Assembly (NCBI GenBank): GCA_014529385.2
Contig: CM043953.1
Location: 98,897,342-98,961,341 of the forward strand
DNA length: 64,000 bases
Source of the DNA: Adiantum capillus-veneris
Lineage: Eukaryota; Streptophyta; Polypodiopsida; Polypodiales; Pteridaceae
Direction: 5' to 3'
The notes under the pieces: generated by a model
Database searches by the model: none
Told to the model about the DNA's origin: nothing
What the model saw: only the letters and a program-made list of their open reading frames with translations
Part shown: in pieces, positions 23,690 through 35,000 of the stretch
Layout: the number at the start of each line of letters is the position of its first letter
Numbering within the stretch: the first letter of the stretch is position 1
Made by a program: the position numbers and the translations under genes

Positions 23690-25500
23690 CTAGCTAGTAG
23701 GAGGTATTAATTGTGATTAATAGCTTCTAAGTCAAAAACCCAATATTTTCCACTTTTGTTGGTTACCTTGGGTTAAGTGTGTATCCAATAAGCTCAGAAT
23801 CAATTTTCAACAAATTTGAACAAGTTTTGCACAAATTTTCATCAGTTTTAGTGATCTGGCAGCTCTAATACAAAATAATTGTCAGTCTCAGTCAAAACCA
23901 AATCGCTTGAAATTTGACACATGCACTCTATTGCTATCATAGATCAAGGTCCCTTGAAAAAAGTTCAAAAGTCTTGTGTTTTGGAGCAGAAGATAAGAAT
24001 AGAGACTAATATCTTTTGACCCAAAATGAAGATTTTCTTCAAATTTCTTGTCGTACACGAGTTGTACACACTATGAATAAGTCCACAAGTTTCACAAGAT
24101 TTGAATCATTGGAAAAAATTGCGATTAATAGCTTACCAAAAACGATGTTAACAGCTTTTGACCCAAAATGAAGATTTTTTTCAAGTTTCTTAACCCACAC
24201 TAGTGGTACACACTATGAATAGGTCACTTGGAAGGGTTTCATAAGATTGGGATCAAATTTTAAGTTTCTATCTCAGTTTGTGTAGTTGTTGATGAAAATC
24301 TTCAGTGAGATTTGGCATAAATGACACTTGATAGCTCCAGATGACACCAAACTTGAAAAATAAGCTGAATATACCATGGTTTATCTAGTGCCATGCTCAA
24401 TAGTTGAAAGTTTTTCAAGTTTGAAGACCAATATAATAATCGTGATTAATAGCTATTGGTACTAAAATTCATGATTTTCAACTTTTGATGGTTTCCACTA
24501 GTTTGGTGTGTGTTCAATGAGCCCTAAATTTGATCTTAACAAATTTGAACAAGTTTAGCTCACTTTCCTCGGTAGTTTTGTTGTTTGGCAGTTATGATGC
24601 AATTTCAATGGCTTTTCAAGTGAAGACTATTCCAAATTAATTGCAACTTCACACATGCACTTTATTACTTCCTTAGATCCAATCCCTTTTGAAAAGTTTT
24701 CAAAAAATAGATTTTTCGGAGTGGGAGCTATTAATCGCGATCAATAGCTCTGAGGTCAAAATCAAGGATTTGTCCAAGTTTTTGGACTTGTACTAGATGT
24801 TTACCCTCTAAACAAGTCACTTGTCAGTTTTCATGAAGTTTGGGTCAATTTTCAAGTCTCTAGGCCAAGTTTTGTGTCTGTTTCTAGGCTTCAATGAAAT
24901 CTAGGCGGCGTAAGAGTTAACTTACAAGTTTAAATGACTTCAAACTTGAATCAGTGTCTCAATGCACCTATGTTCTAACATGTGCTGTTATCAAATGATG
25001 AATTTTTTTTACTGTGAAGACCAAGATAATAATCGCGATTAATAGCTAGGTGCCCAATTTTGTCACTTTTTTCAACTTTTTCAACTCACACAGTTTAAAG
25101 AAGGTATTTTAAGACCTGTCAAGAAGTTTCATCAAGTTCTGTTTAGTTTTGAGTGTTGTTATCCACAGCTGTCTGTCTATTTAGAGCAAAAAAAATTTTG
25201 GCTCAGTTTTGCACTCAAATGGACTCACAATCTTTTGAACCTTCACAAAAGGGTTAGCATATCATCTAAACAAGATGTCCATGTGAAAAAAGTTCAATTT
25301 CAAGTCTCGAAAAAAAATCACGATTAATAGCTCTTGGCCTCTGGATGCAGTTTTTTGAACTTTTGATGGCATTCGGGTCATGCATCCTATTACAAGAACT
25401 TTTGACCAAAAAAAATCAAATTCACAAGCATAAATCACCAATGAGATATTAATATATTTTTTGGTCAAATCTTGAAATCTTCTCCTAAAACTGATTTTTG
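23690..25500. repeat. Degenerate ~300-bp tandem repeats in the leader of element E
   Basis: A CGATTAATAGCT box recurs with its end at 23725, 24133, 24454, 24749, 25047 and 25332 (spacings 408, 321, 295, 298, 285). Between boxes further blocks are shared. AACAAATTTGAACAAGTTT and CACATGCACT are common to about 23800-23930 and 24535-24660. TTTGACCCAAAATGAAGATTTT with TACACACTATGAATA is common to about 24017-24080 and 24155-24220. GAAGACCAATATAATAATCG-like sequence is common to about 24423 and 25015. The array has no long open frame and sits between the primer site and gag. Confidence 0.75.
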
Positions 25501-25730
25501 ACTTACCAATGGGTTGCTACAGCTTTTCCAAGTTCCATGATGACCCAAAATGTTGTTTTTGATCTTTTGAGCTCACCTTATGAGTCTTGTACCTATAAAC
25601 TCTGAAATTTTTCAAAACACTTCACTTATGACAATTCAGTGGGTGAGATGGGTCAAAAATCTTCCTCGACATCTACTTATCCTACTCCTAGTCAATCAGC
25701 AAAAGTTAGTGGAAAGTGTCCACCAACACG

Positions 25731-25745
25731 GGGGGGGGGGGGGGG
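25731..25745. repeat. Poly(G) tract (15 G)
   Basis: Fifteen consecutive G directly followed by TTGTTGGGTTGG and a T run. It lies within the leader of element E. Confidence 0.95.
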
Positions 25746-26010
25746 TTGTTGGGTTGGTTTTTTTTTTAATAAAAGAGCGTCGATTCTCAGACTCTGACCT
25801 AGTCCAAGTTATCAACCTCTCAAAAACAACCTAATCTAAGCCCAAAAGTTCTCGGCGAGAGCACAGCTACTCCCAAGACAACTTTACATAGCTGAAGTAG
25901 ACACACCTCGACCATGCGGTTTCTAACAGTTGGTTTTTGTACTCCAAGAAAACCTAGAGGAAGTTTTGGACAAATCTATTGAGCACTGGGGTTTTCCCTA
26001 GTTTAGGTAT

Positions 26011-26034
26011 CTCGTCCCCGAAAGCGGCACCAAA
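26011..26034 (-). promoter_or_regulatory. Primer-binding site of element E (tRNA-Asp-like)
   Basis: On the minus strand TTTGGTGCCGCTTTCGGGGA follows the LTR end (CCCCAACA, 26035 onward) without a gap. It closely resembles the TGGCGCCGTTGCCGGGGA primer site of plant Tat/Athila-type gypsy elements. This supports gypsy affinity for an element whose polymerase cannot be seen. Confidence 0.7.
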
Positions 26035-26078
26035 TGTTGGGGATACCATCGTAGCATAGCTCCAATGGCCAACAATAG
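26035..26078 (-). mobile_element. Truncated end of the 5' LTR of element E
   Basis: Only the last ~44 bp of the LTR remain (TATTGTTGGCCATTGGAGC through CCCCAACA on the minus strand). They match the outer end of the LTR at 16738-16783. Beyond 26078 the sequence switches abruptly to the RNase H of a different gypsy element, so the rest of this LTR was lost or displaced. Confidence 0.7.
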
Positions 26079-27675
26079 CTGAAGAGCTTGGTTTGCATCA
26101 TGAAGTACTTGAGTCTTTGGTGATCCGTTCGTAGGATGAATGGAGTCCCCAAAAGATAGTGCTTCCATGAGTCTAGGGCCTATAGAACCAGCTAGTAGTT
26201 CTATTTTGTATATGTCCAATACTCCCTCATCGGAGTTGAGTCTTTGACTCTTGTATGTTATGATGGCATGCCCTTCTTGAAGCAAAACTGCTCCAAGGCA
26301 ATCACCACAAGCATCACATTGGACCTCAAATGGCTTTGAGAGATCTGGTAGTGTAAGCACAAGTTGAGAGAAAAGCTTCTCTTTGAGCTTCTCAAAAGCA
26401 TCTTACTCTTTTGCAGTCCATGTATACTTGACGTTCTTTTTTGTTAAGTCGTGTAATGGTTCCGCTATTAGCAAGAATTTTTCTATGAAGCGTCTGTAGT
26501 ATGCACACATACCAACAAAGCTTCATAGCTTGTGTAGTTTCCTTGGAGTAGGCCATCATTTTATTACCTCAAGCTTTGTTGGATCCATACGGATGTCATC
26601 TTGAGAGATAATGTGACCTAAGTATTGAATCTCTTATGGAAAAAATTCACTCTTCTTTTGATTAATGAAAAGTTTATTCTCTCTAAGAACTTGAAAGATT
26701 ACTTGGAGATGTTGCTTATGCTCCTCAAGAGAATTGGAGTAGATAATAATATCATCAAAGAACACTCTAGTAAACTTGAAATTGGGCCTAAAAATTTCCA
26801 AGCGGTTGAATGTGGTCGGAGCATTTGTCAAGTCAAAGGCATGACAAGATGTTCATAAAGACCAAATGTCGTGCAAAAAGCGGTCTTTACAATATCTTCA
26901 TTGACTACCCTTATCTGATAATAGCCACTTTTAAAGTCAATCCTACTGAAGTAGGTGGACCCTTGTAACTTATCAAATAGATCTTCTACCCATGGCATAG
27001 GAAATCTTTTTTTGATAGTGATCCTATTTAGTGCTCTAAAGTCAACACACACACGATATGTGTCGTCTTTCTGTTGTACTAAAAGGACTGGTGAACAAAA
27101 TGGTGAAGAGTTGGCCTCACCATCCCTTTTTCTACCAGTTCATGGACTTGCCTCATGTTATCCTCTTGTTGAGCTTGTGAAACTCGATAAGGAGGCTTAT
27201 TAGATGGTGATCTTCCTGGTAGAAGCTCTATTGCATGATCATCATCCCCTCATTTTGGAGGCAACTTTGTAGGGATGTCATCAATAAAAACATCTTGGAA
27301 TTCATTTAGGAAACTAGACAAATCTAATTCCTCTTGATTCCCACCTTTTTCATGTAGTAAAACATTAGGTTCATTTACAGATTCCGTAACAAAAATAATG
27401 TACGCAAAAATTGAACTTTTCATTGACTTATCAAAAGAAGGCGCATTTACAAAGGGTATGGTGTTACCCTACTCATTAGCGTCTATGTACATGTTCTTTT
27501 CCCTGTACTTGAAATATATATTCCTTTCAAGGAACTTTATATTGATAGCCATGCGATTGGACCGTGATGCCCCTAAGGTAACATCCTCGTGCTGGAGACG
27601 GGAGATGAAGAATTCCTCTTTGTCAATGAAGCCTCAGTTTCCCAATCAAGGGAGTAGCATTTTGCCCCTTGAAAG
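26079..27675 (-). pseudogene. Gypsy element C: protease end, reverse transcriptase, RNase H start
   Basis: From 27675 downward the minus strand continues a protease interrupted by copia element A (a DVTLGASRSNRMAINIKF block). It then gives the RT N-terminal part (about 27060-27350), RT fingers with CVDFRALNRITIKKRFPMPW and [18 protein letters not shown] (26828-27052), the palm with FFDDIIIYSNS (about 26740-26770), the thumb, and RNase H with CDACGDCLGAVLLQEGHAI (26200-26330). RNase H is cut off at about 26079-26095, right after the QTKL residues. There are many stops and frameshifts. It is the same family as the fragment at 1676-3005, with closely similar sequence throughout. Confidence 0.85.
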
Positions 27676-27867
27676 TGAAGGAGTACGAGCGGAAGTGCGA
27701 CGCGAGAGAGAGTGCGAGAAGAAGAGCACGACGATATGGTGAACTCGCTCTACTGTAATGTGTAGAGCATAGTGAGTTCTTATTAGGTTTTTACAAAAGA
27801 ATATGTGTACATACCTGGCGGCCCACCCACTTACCTGGGCGACCACATTGGGCTTTATACCCCAACA
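27676..27867 (-). repeat. 3' LTR of element A
   Basis: 192-bp LTR, TG...CA ends on the minus strand, preceded by the polypurine tract at 27868-27878. It contains the family's TATAAA-like stretch near its start and a run of CGCACTCTCTCTCGCG near its end. Confidence 0.93.
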
Positions 27868-27956
27868 ACCTCCCACTTAAAGTCCAATGTGGTACTTTAA
27901 GTGTGAGAGAAGCTACTATACAAGCTAATATACAAGAGATGTAGAGAAGTGATGTA

Positions 27957-28405
27957 CTACCCTACACCTAACTGCTTGCGAAAATGCACAAAGCTCTCTG
28001 AGGGAAGTCCTTTTGTAAGTAGATCAGCAGGATTTTCTGTGGTGTGAACTTTGACAAGCTGGAGTTTCTTATCCTCGAGCATTTCCCTGATGAAATGATA
28101 CTTCACATCCACATGCTTTGTCTTTGATTGATAAACTGGATTGCGAGCCAATTGTATAGCACTTTGACTATCACAATATAACACAGGAATTTCTTCTTTG
28201 ATTCCCAAATCTGTTACTAGTCGATTAAGCCAAATTGATTCTTTGCATGTCTCTGATGCTGCAACATATTTAGCCTCTGTAGTAGACTGAGTAACACAAT
28301 CTTGTAATCTAGAACGCCATGATACTGCTCCACCAGCCAATGTAAAGACATACCCTGACGTAGACCTTCGGTTGTCTAAGTCACCTGCATAATCTGAGTC
28401 TGTAA
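27957..28405 (-). pseudogene. Element A RNase H tail, separated by the B insertion
   Basis: The minus-strand frame [20 protein letters not shown] through [20 protein letters not shown] and [12 protein letters not shown] is the copia RNase H. It continues the RT that stops at 32042. The five bases TGTAA are present at both edges of the interruption (28401-28405 and 32042-32046). The frame ends with a normal stop just below 27960, about 90 bp before the polypurine tract. Confidence 0.9.
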
Positions 28406-28597
28406 TGTTGGGGTATAAAGCCCAATGTGGTCGCCCAGGTAAGTGGGCGGGCCGCCAGGTATGTACACATATTCTTTTGTAAAAACCGAATAAGAACTCA
28501 CTATGCTCTACACATTACAGTAGAGCAAGTTCACCATATCGTCGTGCTCTTCTTCTCGCACTCTCTCTCGCGTCACACTTCCGCTCGTACTCCTTCA
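28406..28597 (+). repeat. 5' LTR of element B
   Basis: 192 bp, TGTTGGGGTATAAAGCCCAA to CTCCTTCA, followed directly by the primer-binding site. Confidence 0.93.
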
Positions 28598-29694
28598 ACT
28601 GGTATCAGAGCTCAGATCGAGGCTGGGGGCAGCACTGCAGGAGGCTAGAGTCACCAGCTCAGATTGGAGTGAAATTTGACAGGCGAAGACACGGCCCCAA
28701 ATCCTGTGGGAGAGCCCAAAGGGCCAGGTGTTCTCAGAATTTCATTATGAGGTCATCTCGGCCACCGTTCGGCTTCGACAAAGGTCTCCGCATGCCATTT
28801 TCGACTACGTGGTCTCGACGGGTGCAGATCCGACTCTGCAAATTTGGGGTTTTCGGCCTACGACTGCAGGTGCTGAGGATATCGACACTCCCAGAGTGTT
28901 GATTTGTGGCTGTCTACACATCGAAGGACGGCTCACAATTCTTGGAGGCGTGTCACATACGACACGGGCGCATCTACACACAGACTGTAGGTGACATCCA
29001 CTAGTTCATCAGGTAGCTTGTGTTTGTTGCTTGATATTCAAGATTTCATCCTGACATTGCAGGTACTTCCACATGGGATGTATTGTCAGAGATGATGTAT
29101 GTTTGTTGAGGGTTTGCTGGCTGTGAGTCACGCAGCAAACAATCGCCGCAGCGGTTACAGCATACAATGGGAAATTTGTGGATGTATGACTTTGTGGGAA
29201 GTCTATGTACTGTCAGATTTACTGCTGCCTTTGTTGAGGGTCGAGTGAGGTTTCATTGAGCTGGGGGATTCTCGAATGTTGAGATCCTTTCGGTGATACA
29301 GGTCTTGGAGCGATCCCTCGAGCACCCTTAGATAGGCAGCTAGGATGTATTGACTGTGAGTTAGACAGTTGGGATTGCATCTTTGCTTTACTGCCATTGA
29401 GGCATTGTCACAGTCTATGCTTACAGGACCGTGACAGGACAGTGAGAGACAGTACAGGTGCAGGACAGGTTTACCCACAGCTTACAGTGTCAGAGAGACA
29501 GTGTTTTTTGAGCTGTTTTTTGGTCTGTTTTTAGTACACCAGAGCCATTTTACAAAGGAGACTCTGCCAAAATTTATGCAAAATCTGAAGCTTTCTTGGT
29601 TCATTTGACAGGTTGATATTGGTTAAGAGGTCAGTTTACAGGGGAAACTCTGCCGAATTTTTCCCAGGAAAGTAAACCACTGTGAAGCGTAGCT
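28598..29694 (+). other. Leader of element B
   Basis: About 1.1 kb between primer site and gag ATG, also present in A (35500-36596) and D (60208-61293). A region near 28670-28994 is open in the same frame in all three copies but has no ATG start (see findings). The rest carries repeated CTGTCAG/ACAGTGAC-type words and no gene. Confidence 0.8.
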
Positions 29695-31749
29695 ATGGCT
29701 GGATCACAGGATACTGCTCTTTACAATATCAAGAAGCTGGATGGAACCAATTTCCCATTGTGGAAGAAGCAGATTTGGCACGTGTTGGTACAAAAGAAGC
29801 AGATAAAACCTATAAAGCTCAAGGGGATAAAACCAGAAGATATGGACGAAGATGAATGGAGCGAAATGGATGAATTGGCACTTTCTACCATTATGCTGAC
29901 TTTGGTAGAAAGCGTTTACTTCAATGTAGCAGACGAGATGTCGTCTTATCAAGCATGGTTAAAGCTGAGAGATCTTTATGAGAAGCAGAGTGCAGCTTCA
30001 CAGGTATACTGGCTTAAGAAGCTTGTTGACTTGAAGATGAAAGAAGGGACACCTATGTCCAATCATCTGAATTAATTCAACACAATCTACAGTCAGTTGT
30101 CAGCTCAAGGTGTCAAGTTTGATGAACCTGTTAGAGCTATGTTCCTGTTGATCACATTGCCAGAAAGTTGGGACACTTTTCGCACAGCTTTGAGTAATTC
30201 TGCACCTCCAAATGGTTTGAACATACCAGGTGTAGAAGGAAGTCTGCTTACTGAAGAAACCAATAGAAAGACAATGGACAAAGGCAAAGGAACAGCCTTA
30301 GTTGTCACGGGAAGGACCAAAGAAAAGTACAAAGGTGGAAAGAGGAATCAGTCTCGTAGCAAGTCCCGCAGTGCTAAAGGCAAGAGTGACATAGAATGCT
30401 ACCATTGTGGCAAGAAGGGTCACATGAAAAGAGACTGCAGAGAATGGAAAGCAGAAAAAGGCAAAGAGAAAGCTGAAGACCATGGTGAGAAGAACAAGTC
30501 CTCAGTGAAGATTCAAGAAATAAATGTGACAAACACTGTTGCAGAGGATGACAGTCTAGTGTCAGGAGACATCTACTTCTTGAAGAATACAATGGACTCA
30601 GCTCTTCTTACAACATCTGATGGAAATGCACTGAGTGACTGGATTATAGACTCAGGGCATCACTTCATGTGTCTCCAAACAAGGAGTGGTTTACCTCTTA
30701 TGTGACCACTAAAGATCGTGTTCGGCTAGGCAATGGGCAGACATGTGAGATCTTAGGTGTTGGAGATGTTCAATTGAAGTTTGAGAATGGCTCTTCTTTC
30801 ACGCTGAAGAATGTGAGACATGTTCCGGCAATTACAAAGAGCTTGATCAGCACAGGTTTACTTGATGATGCTGGCTACGTCACCATTTTTGGACAGAACA
30901 TGTGGAAGATATCCAAGGGTTCTATGACAGTAGCACATGGAGTAAAGTCTGGAGGACTTTACATGATTTATGCATCAAATGTCTCTAAAATGTAATCAAT
31001 GTAACCGAGCAGCCGAACGTTTCTTTGTGGCATAGCCGGTTAGGACATATGTCCAAGAAGGGAATGGAAATCTTGTCTCGTTCTGGTTATTTGCCTGCCT
31101 TTTCATTTAATTATTTTGAATTCTGTGAACATTGTCTGTATGGTAAGCAAACACAGCAGCCACATAAGCATAGAAGCAGTAGAAGAGATACACAGTTGGC
31201 ACTTGTTCATAGTGATTTGTGTGGACCTTTGCCTAACCTATCTCTAGGGGGAGCTTCTTACTTTATGACATTTATAGATGATTACTCGAGGCCTTTCAGG
31301 ACTTTCAGGACTTTTGTGATTCAAAAGGTATAAAACGTGAACTTACTGCTCCTTACAATCCTCCTCAAAATGGTGTTGCTGAGAGGATGAATAGGACCAT
31401 ACAAGAGAAGGTCAGAAGTATGTTGTCTAATGCACAGCTGCCAAATGGGTTTTGGGCTGAAGCTATATCAACAGCTGTTCATCTTGTAAATAGATCTCCT
31501 AGCAAGGTTTTGCAGAAGGATTCAGTGCCAGAGATAGTGTGGTCAGGCAAAATTCTCTCATACAAGCATCTCAGAGTCTTTGGCTGTGAGGCATATACTC
31601 ACGTTCCAAAGGAATTTAGGAACAAACTTGAGCCAAAGAGTAGAAACTGCATTTTTCTAGGCTATGGTAATTCTGGTGAGATGGGGTATAGACTTTGGGA
31701 TCCCGAATCCCGAATTCAGAGAGCTTTGCGCATTTTCGCAAGCAGTTAG
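29695..31749 (+). pseudogene. Element B gag-protease-integrase, RT deleted
   Basis: Gag starts MAGSQDTALYNIKKLDG at 29695. An in-frame TAA at 30073-30075 replaces a Glu codon. The CYHCGKKGHMKRDC zinc knuckle is at about 30398-30440. A 1-bp loss in a G run near 30655 shifts the frame inside the protease DSG motif, and a 1-bp loss in an A run near 30988 shifts it again. The integrase lacks about 140 bp at 31291 (between the FIDDYSR block and the second catalytic Asp region), with a 9-bp ACTTTCAGG duplication at the junction. A larger deletion at about 31713 joins the integrase C-terminus to the last codons of RNase H. Confidence 0.88.
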
Positions 31750-31849
31750 GTGTAGGGTAGTACATCACTTCTCTACATCTCTTGTATATTAGCTTGTATA
31801 GTAGCTTCTCTCACACTTAAAGTACCACATTGGACTTTAAGTGGGAGGT

Positions 31850-32041
31850 TGTTGGGGTATAAATCCCAATGTGGTCGCCCAGGTAAGTGGGCGGTCCGCC
31901 AGGTATGTACACATATTCTTTTGTAAAAACCTAATAAGAACTCACTATGCTCTACACATTACAGTAGAGCGAGTTCACCATATCGTCGTGCTCCTCTTCT
32001 CGCACTCTCTCTCGCGTCGCACTTCCACTCGTACTCCTTCA
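31850..32041 (+). repeat. 3' LTR of element B
   Basis: 192 bp, preceded by the polypurine tract GTGGGAGGT and followed by the TGTAA target duplication. Confidence 0.93.
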
Positions 32042-35000
32042 TGTAAAACCCTTTACACTTAGCTCCTGACTCCCATAGCATATACGCATACTCTTTGTAG
32101 CTTTCAGGTATCTCAATATTCCTTTCACTGTCTCTCAATGTTTCTTGCCTGGGTTTGACATGTATCGACTTACTACTCCCACTGCAAATGCAATGTCTGG
32201 GCGAGTAGCAATCATTGCATACATCAAACTACCCACTGCAGACCCATATGGAATCTTATCCATTTCACCCTGTTCTTCCTCAGACACGGGACAATCTTGT
32301 TTCCTAAGTTTCACATATGGTGGCAATGGAACACTCAATGCCTTTCCCTTCTCCATATTGAAATGTTGCAAAACCTTGTCAATATACTCTGTTTGAGATA
32401 ACCCAATCAACTTCTTTGATCTGTCTCTCTCAATGCGCATACCAAGTATGTGACTTGCCTCACCCATGTCTTTCATGTCAAACGATTTTGCCATCTTTGA
32501 CTTCAAAGCTGAAATTTCTTCCAAGTGCTTGCCAGCAATCAACATGTCATCCACATACAAAATAAGGATCAGCCAACTACCATCCTTAGCCTTCTTTGTA
32601 TATAGACAGTGATTGAACTCACTACGTTTGTAGCCTTGAGAAAGCATAAACTTGTGGAATTTATGGTACCATGCCCTCGGTGATTGTTTTAAGCCATAAA
32701 GACTCTTTAACAACTGGCATACCCAATCTTCCTTGCCTTTCTCAACAAACCCTTCTGGCTGCTGCATGTAAATTTCCACATCTAAATCACCATGCAAGAA
32801 CGCTGTCTTGACATCCATTTGGTGCAACACCAAATCTAATATGGCAACCAATGCAAGAAAGCATCTCAATGTAGTCATCTTGACCACCGGAGAGAAGACT
32901 TCATCAAAGTCAATGCCTTGTTCTTGCTTAAAGCCCTTGGCAACAAGCCTTGCTTTGTACTTTGGCTGACTATCATGAGCGGTGATCTTATACCTGTAAA
33001 CCCATTTACAGGGTAGAGCTTTTTTGCCCCGTGGTAATTTAACTAGCTTCCATGTCTGGTTTTTATGCAGAGCTGTCATCTCTGACTACATGGCCAATTG
33101 CCAATTCTCGGAGTCCTTCATTTGCACTGCTTCCTTGTAACATGAAGGCTCATTGCAATCAGTCAACATGACATAATTCATAGATGGAACAAACCTATCA
33201 GGAGGTCGCGTGACATGTCCAGATCTACGCACAATAGGTGGCTCAGGCTCAGCCACAACCTGTGGTTCCACTCTATCCTGTCCTTGCTCCTCTTGAGCCC
33301 TGACATTTTGTCTTGCACGTGTAGGTCCATCTTCTTGGAAGAAAACTCTTCTAATCTCCTCAACCCTCTATGGTTTAGAATGATATTTGGATTCATTAAA
33401 GTGAACATCATTGCTGCGGACAACCTTTCTGGATTCGGGATCCCAAAGTCTGTACCCCATCTCACCAAAATTACCATAGCCTAGAAAGATGCACTTTCTA
33501 CTCTTTGGCTCAAGTTTGTTCCTAAATTCCTTTGGAACGTGAGTATCTGCAAAACCTTGCTAGGAGATCTATTTACAAGATGAACAGCTGTTGATACAGC
33601 TTCAGCCCAAAACCCATTTGGCAGTTGTGCATTAGACAACATACTTCTGACCTTCTCTTGTATGGTCCTATTCATCCTCTCAGCAACACCATTTTGAGGA
33701 GGATTGTAAGGAGCAATAAGTTCACGTTTTATACCTTTTGACTCACAAAAGTCCTAAAAGGCCTTTGAAACATACTCTCCACCATTGTCAGTGCGTAAGC
33801 ATTTAAGCTTCTTGCCACTCTGATTCTCCACAAGTGTCACAAACGTTTTGAAAACACTAAACGCTTCATCCTTGTGCTTGAGAAAGTAAACCCTTACTTT
33901 CCTCGAGTAATCATCTATAAATGTCATAAAGTAAGAAGCTCCCCCTAGAGCTAGGTTAGGCATAGGTCCACACAAATCACTATGAACAAGTGCCAACTGT
34001 GTATCTCTTCTACTGCTTCTATGCTTATGTGGCTGCTGTGTTTGCTTACCATACAGACAATGTTCACAGAATTCAAAATCATTAAATGAAAAGCCAGGCA
34101 AATAACCAGAACGAGACAAGATTTCCATTCCCTTCTTGGACATATGTCCTAACCGGCTATGCCACAAAGAAACGTTCGGCTGCTCGGTTACATTGATTAC
34201 ATTTTTAGAGACATTTGATACATAAATCATGTAAAGTCCTCCAGACTTTACTCCATGTGCTACTGTCATAGAACCCTTGGATATCTTCCACATGTTCTGT
34301 CCAAAAATGGTGACGTAGCCAGCATCATCAAGTAAACCTGTGCTGATCAAGCTCCTTGTAATTGCGGGAACATGTCTCACATTCTTCAGCGTGAAAGAAG
34401 AGCCATTCTCAAACTTCAATTGAACATCTCCAACACCTAAGATCTCACATGTCTGCCCATTGCTTAGCCGAACATGATCTTTAGTGGTCACATAAGAAGT
34501 AAACCACTCCTTGTTTGGAGACACATGAAGTGATGCCCCTGAGTCTATAATCCAATCACTCAGTGCATTTCCATCAGATGTTGTAAGAAGAGCTGAGTCC
34601 ATTGTATTCTTCAAGAAGTAGATGTCTCTTGACACTAGACTGTCATCCTCTGCAACAGTTTTTGTCACATTTATTTCTTGAATCTTCACTGAGGACTTGT
34701 TCTTCTCACCATGGTCTTCAGCTTTCTCTTTGCCTTTTTCTGCTTTCCATTCTCTGCAGTCTCTTTTCATGTGACCCTTCTTGCCACAATGGTAGCATTC
34801 TATGTCACTCTTGCCTTTAGCACTGCGGGACTTGCTACGAGACTGATACCTCTTTCCACCTTTGTACTTATCTTTGGTCCTTCCCCTGACAACTAAGGTT
34901 GTTCCTTTGCCTTTGTCCATTGTCTTTCTATTGGTTTCTTCAGTAAGCAGACTTCCTTCTACACCTGGTATGTTCAAACCATCTGGAGGTGCAGAATTAC

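Larger units (their letters stand above)
28406..32041 (+). mobile_element. Ty1/copia element B, deletion derivative nested in element A
   Basis: It has 192-bp LTRs at 28406-28597 and 31850-32041 and a perfect TGTAA target duplication (28401-28405, 32042-32046). The primer site ACTGGTATCAGAGCTC is at 28598-28613 and the polypurine tract AAGTGGGAGGT ends at 31849. The LTRs differ at about 7 positions by eye. The internal region is only 3.25 kb because RT and most of RNase H are gone. It belongs to the same family as A and D but is inserted in the opposite orientation to A. It must be younger than A, which it interrupts. Confidence 0.93.

Noticed and set aside
23690-25500. CRISPR-like array
   Set aside because: Units are about 300 bp and degenerate, in a plant retroelement leader; repeat and spacer sizes do not fit CRISPR.
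26035-26078. Host gene promoter or terminator shared with 16738-16783
   Set aside because: The shared 40 bp adjoin a primer-binding site in one place and mark an LTR edge in the other, so they are LTR termini.
34602-34896. Hydrophobic plus-strand frames repeated as antisense frames at 30298-30592 and 61897-62191
   Set aside because: Antisense shadows of the zinc-knuckle region of the copia family; present only because the family is repeated.
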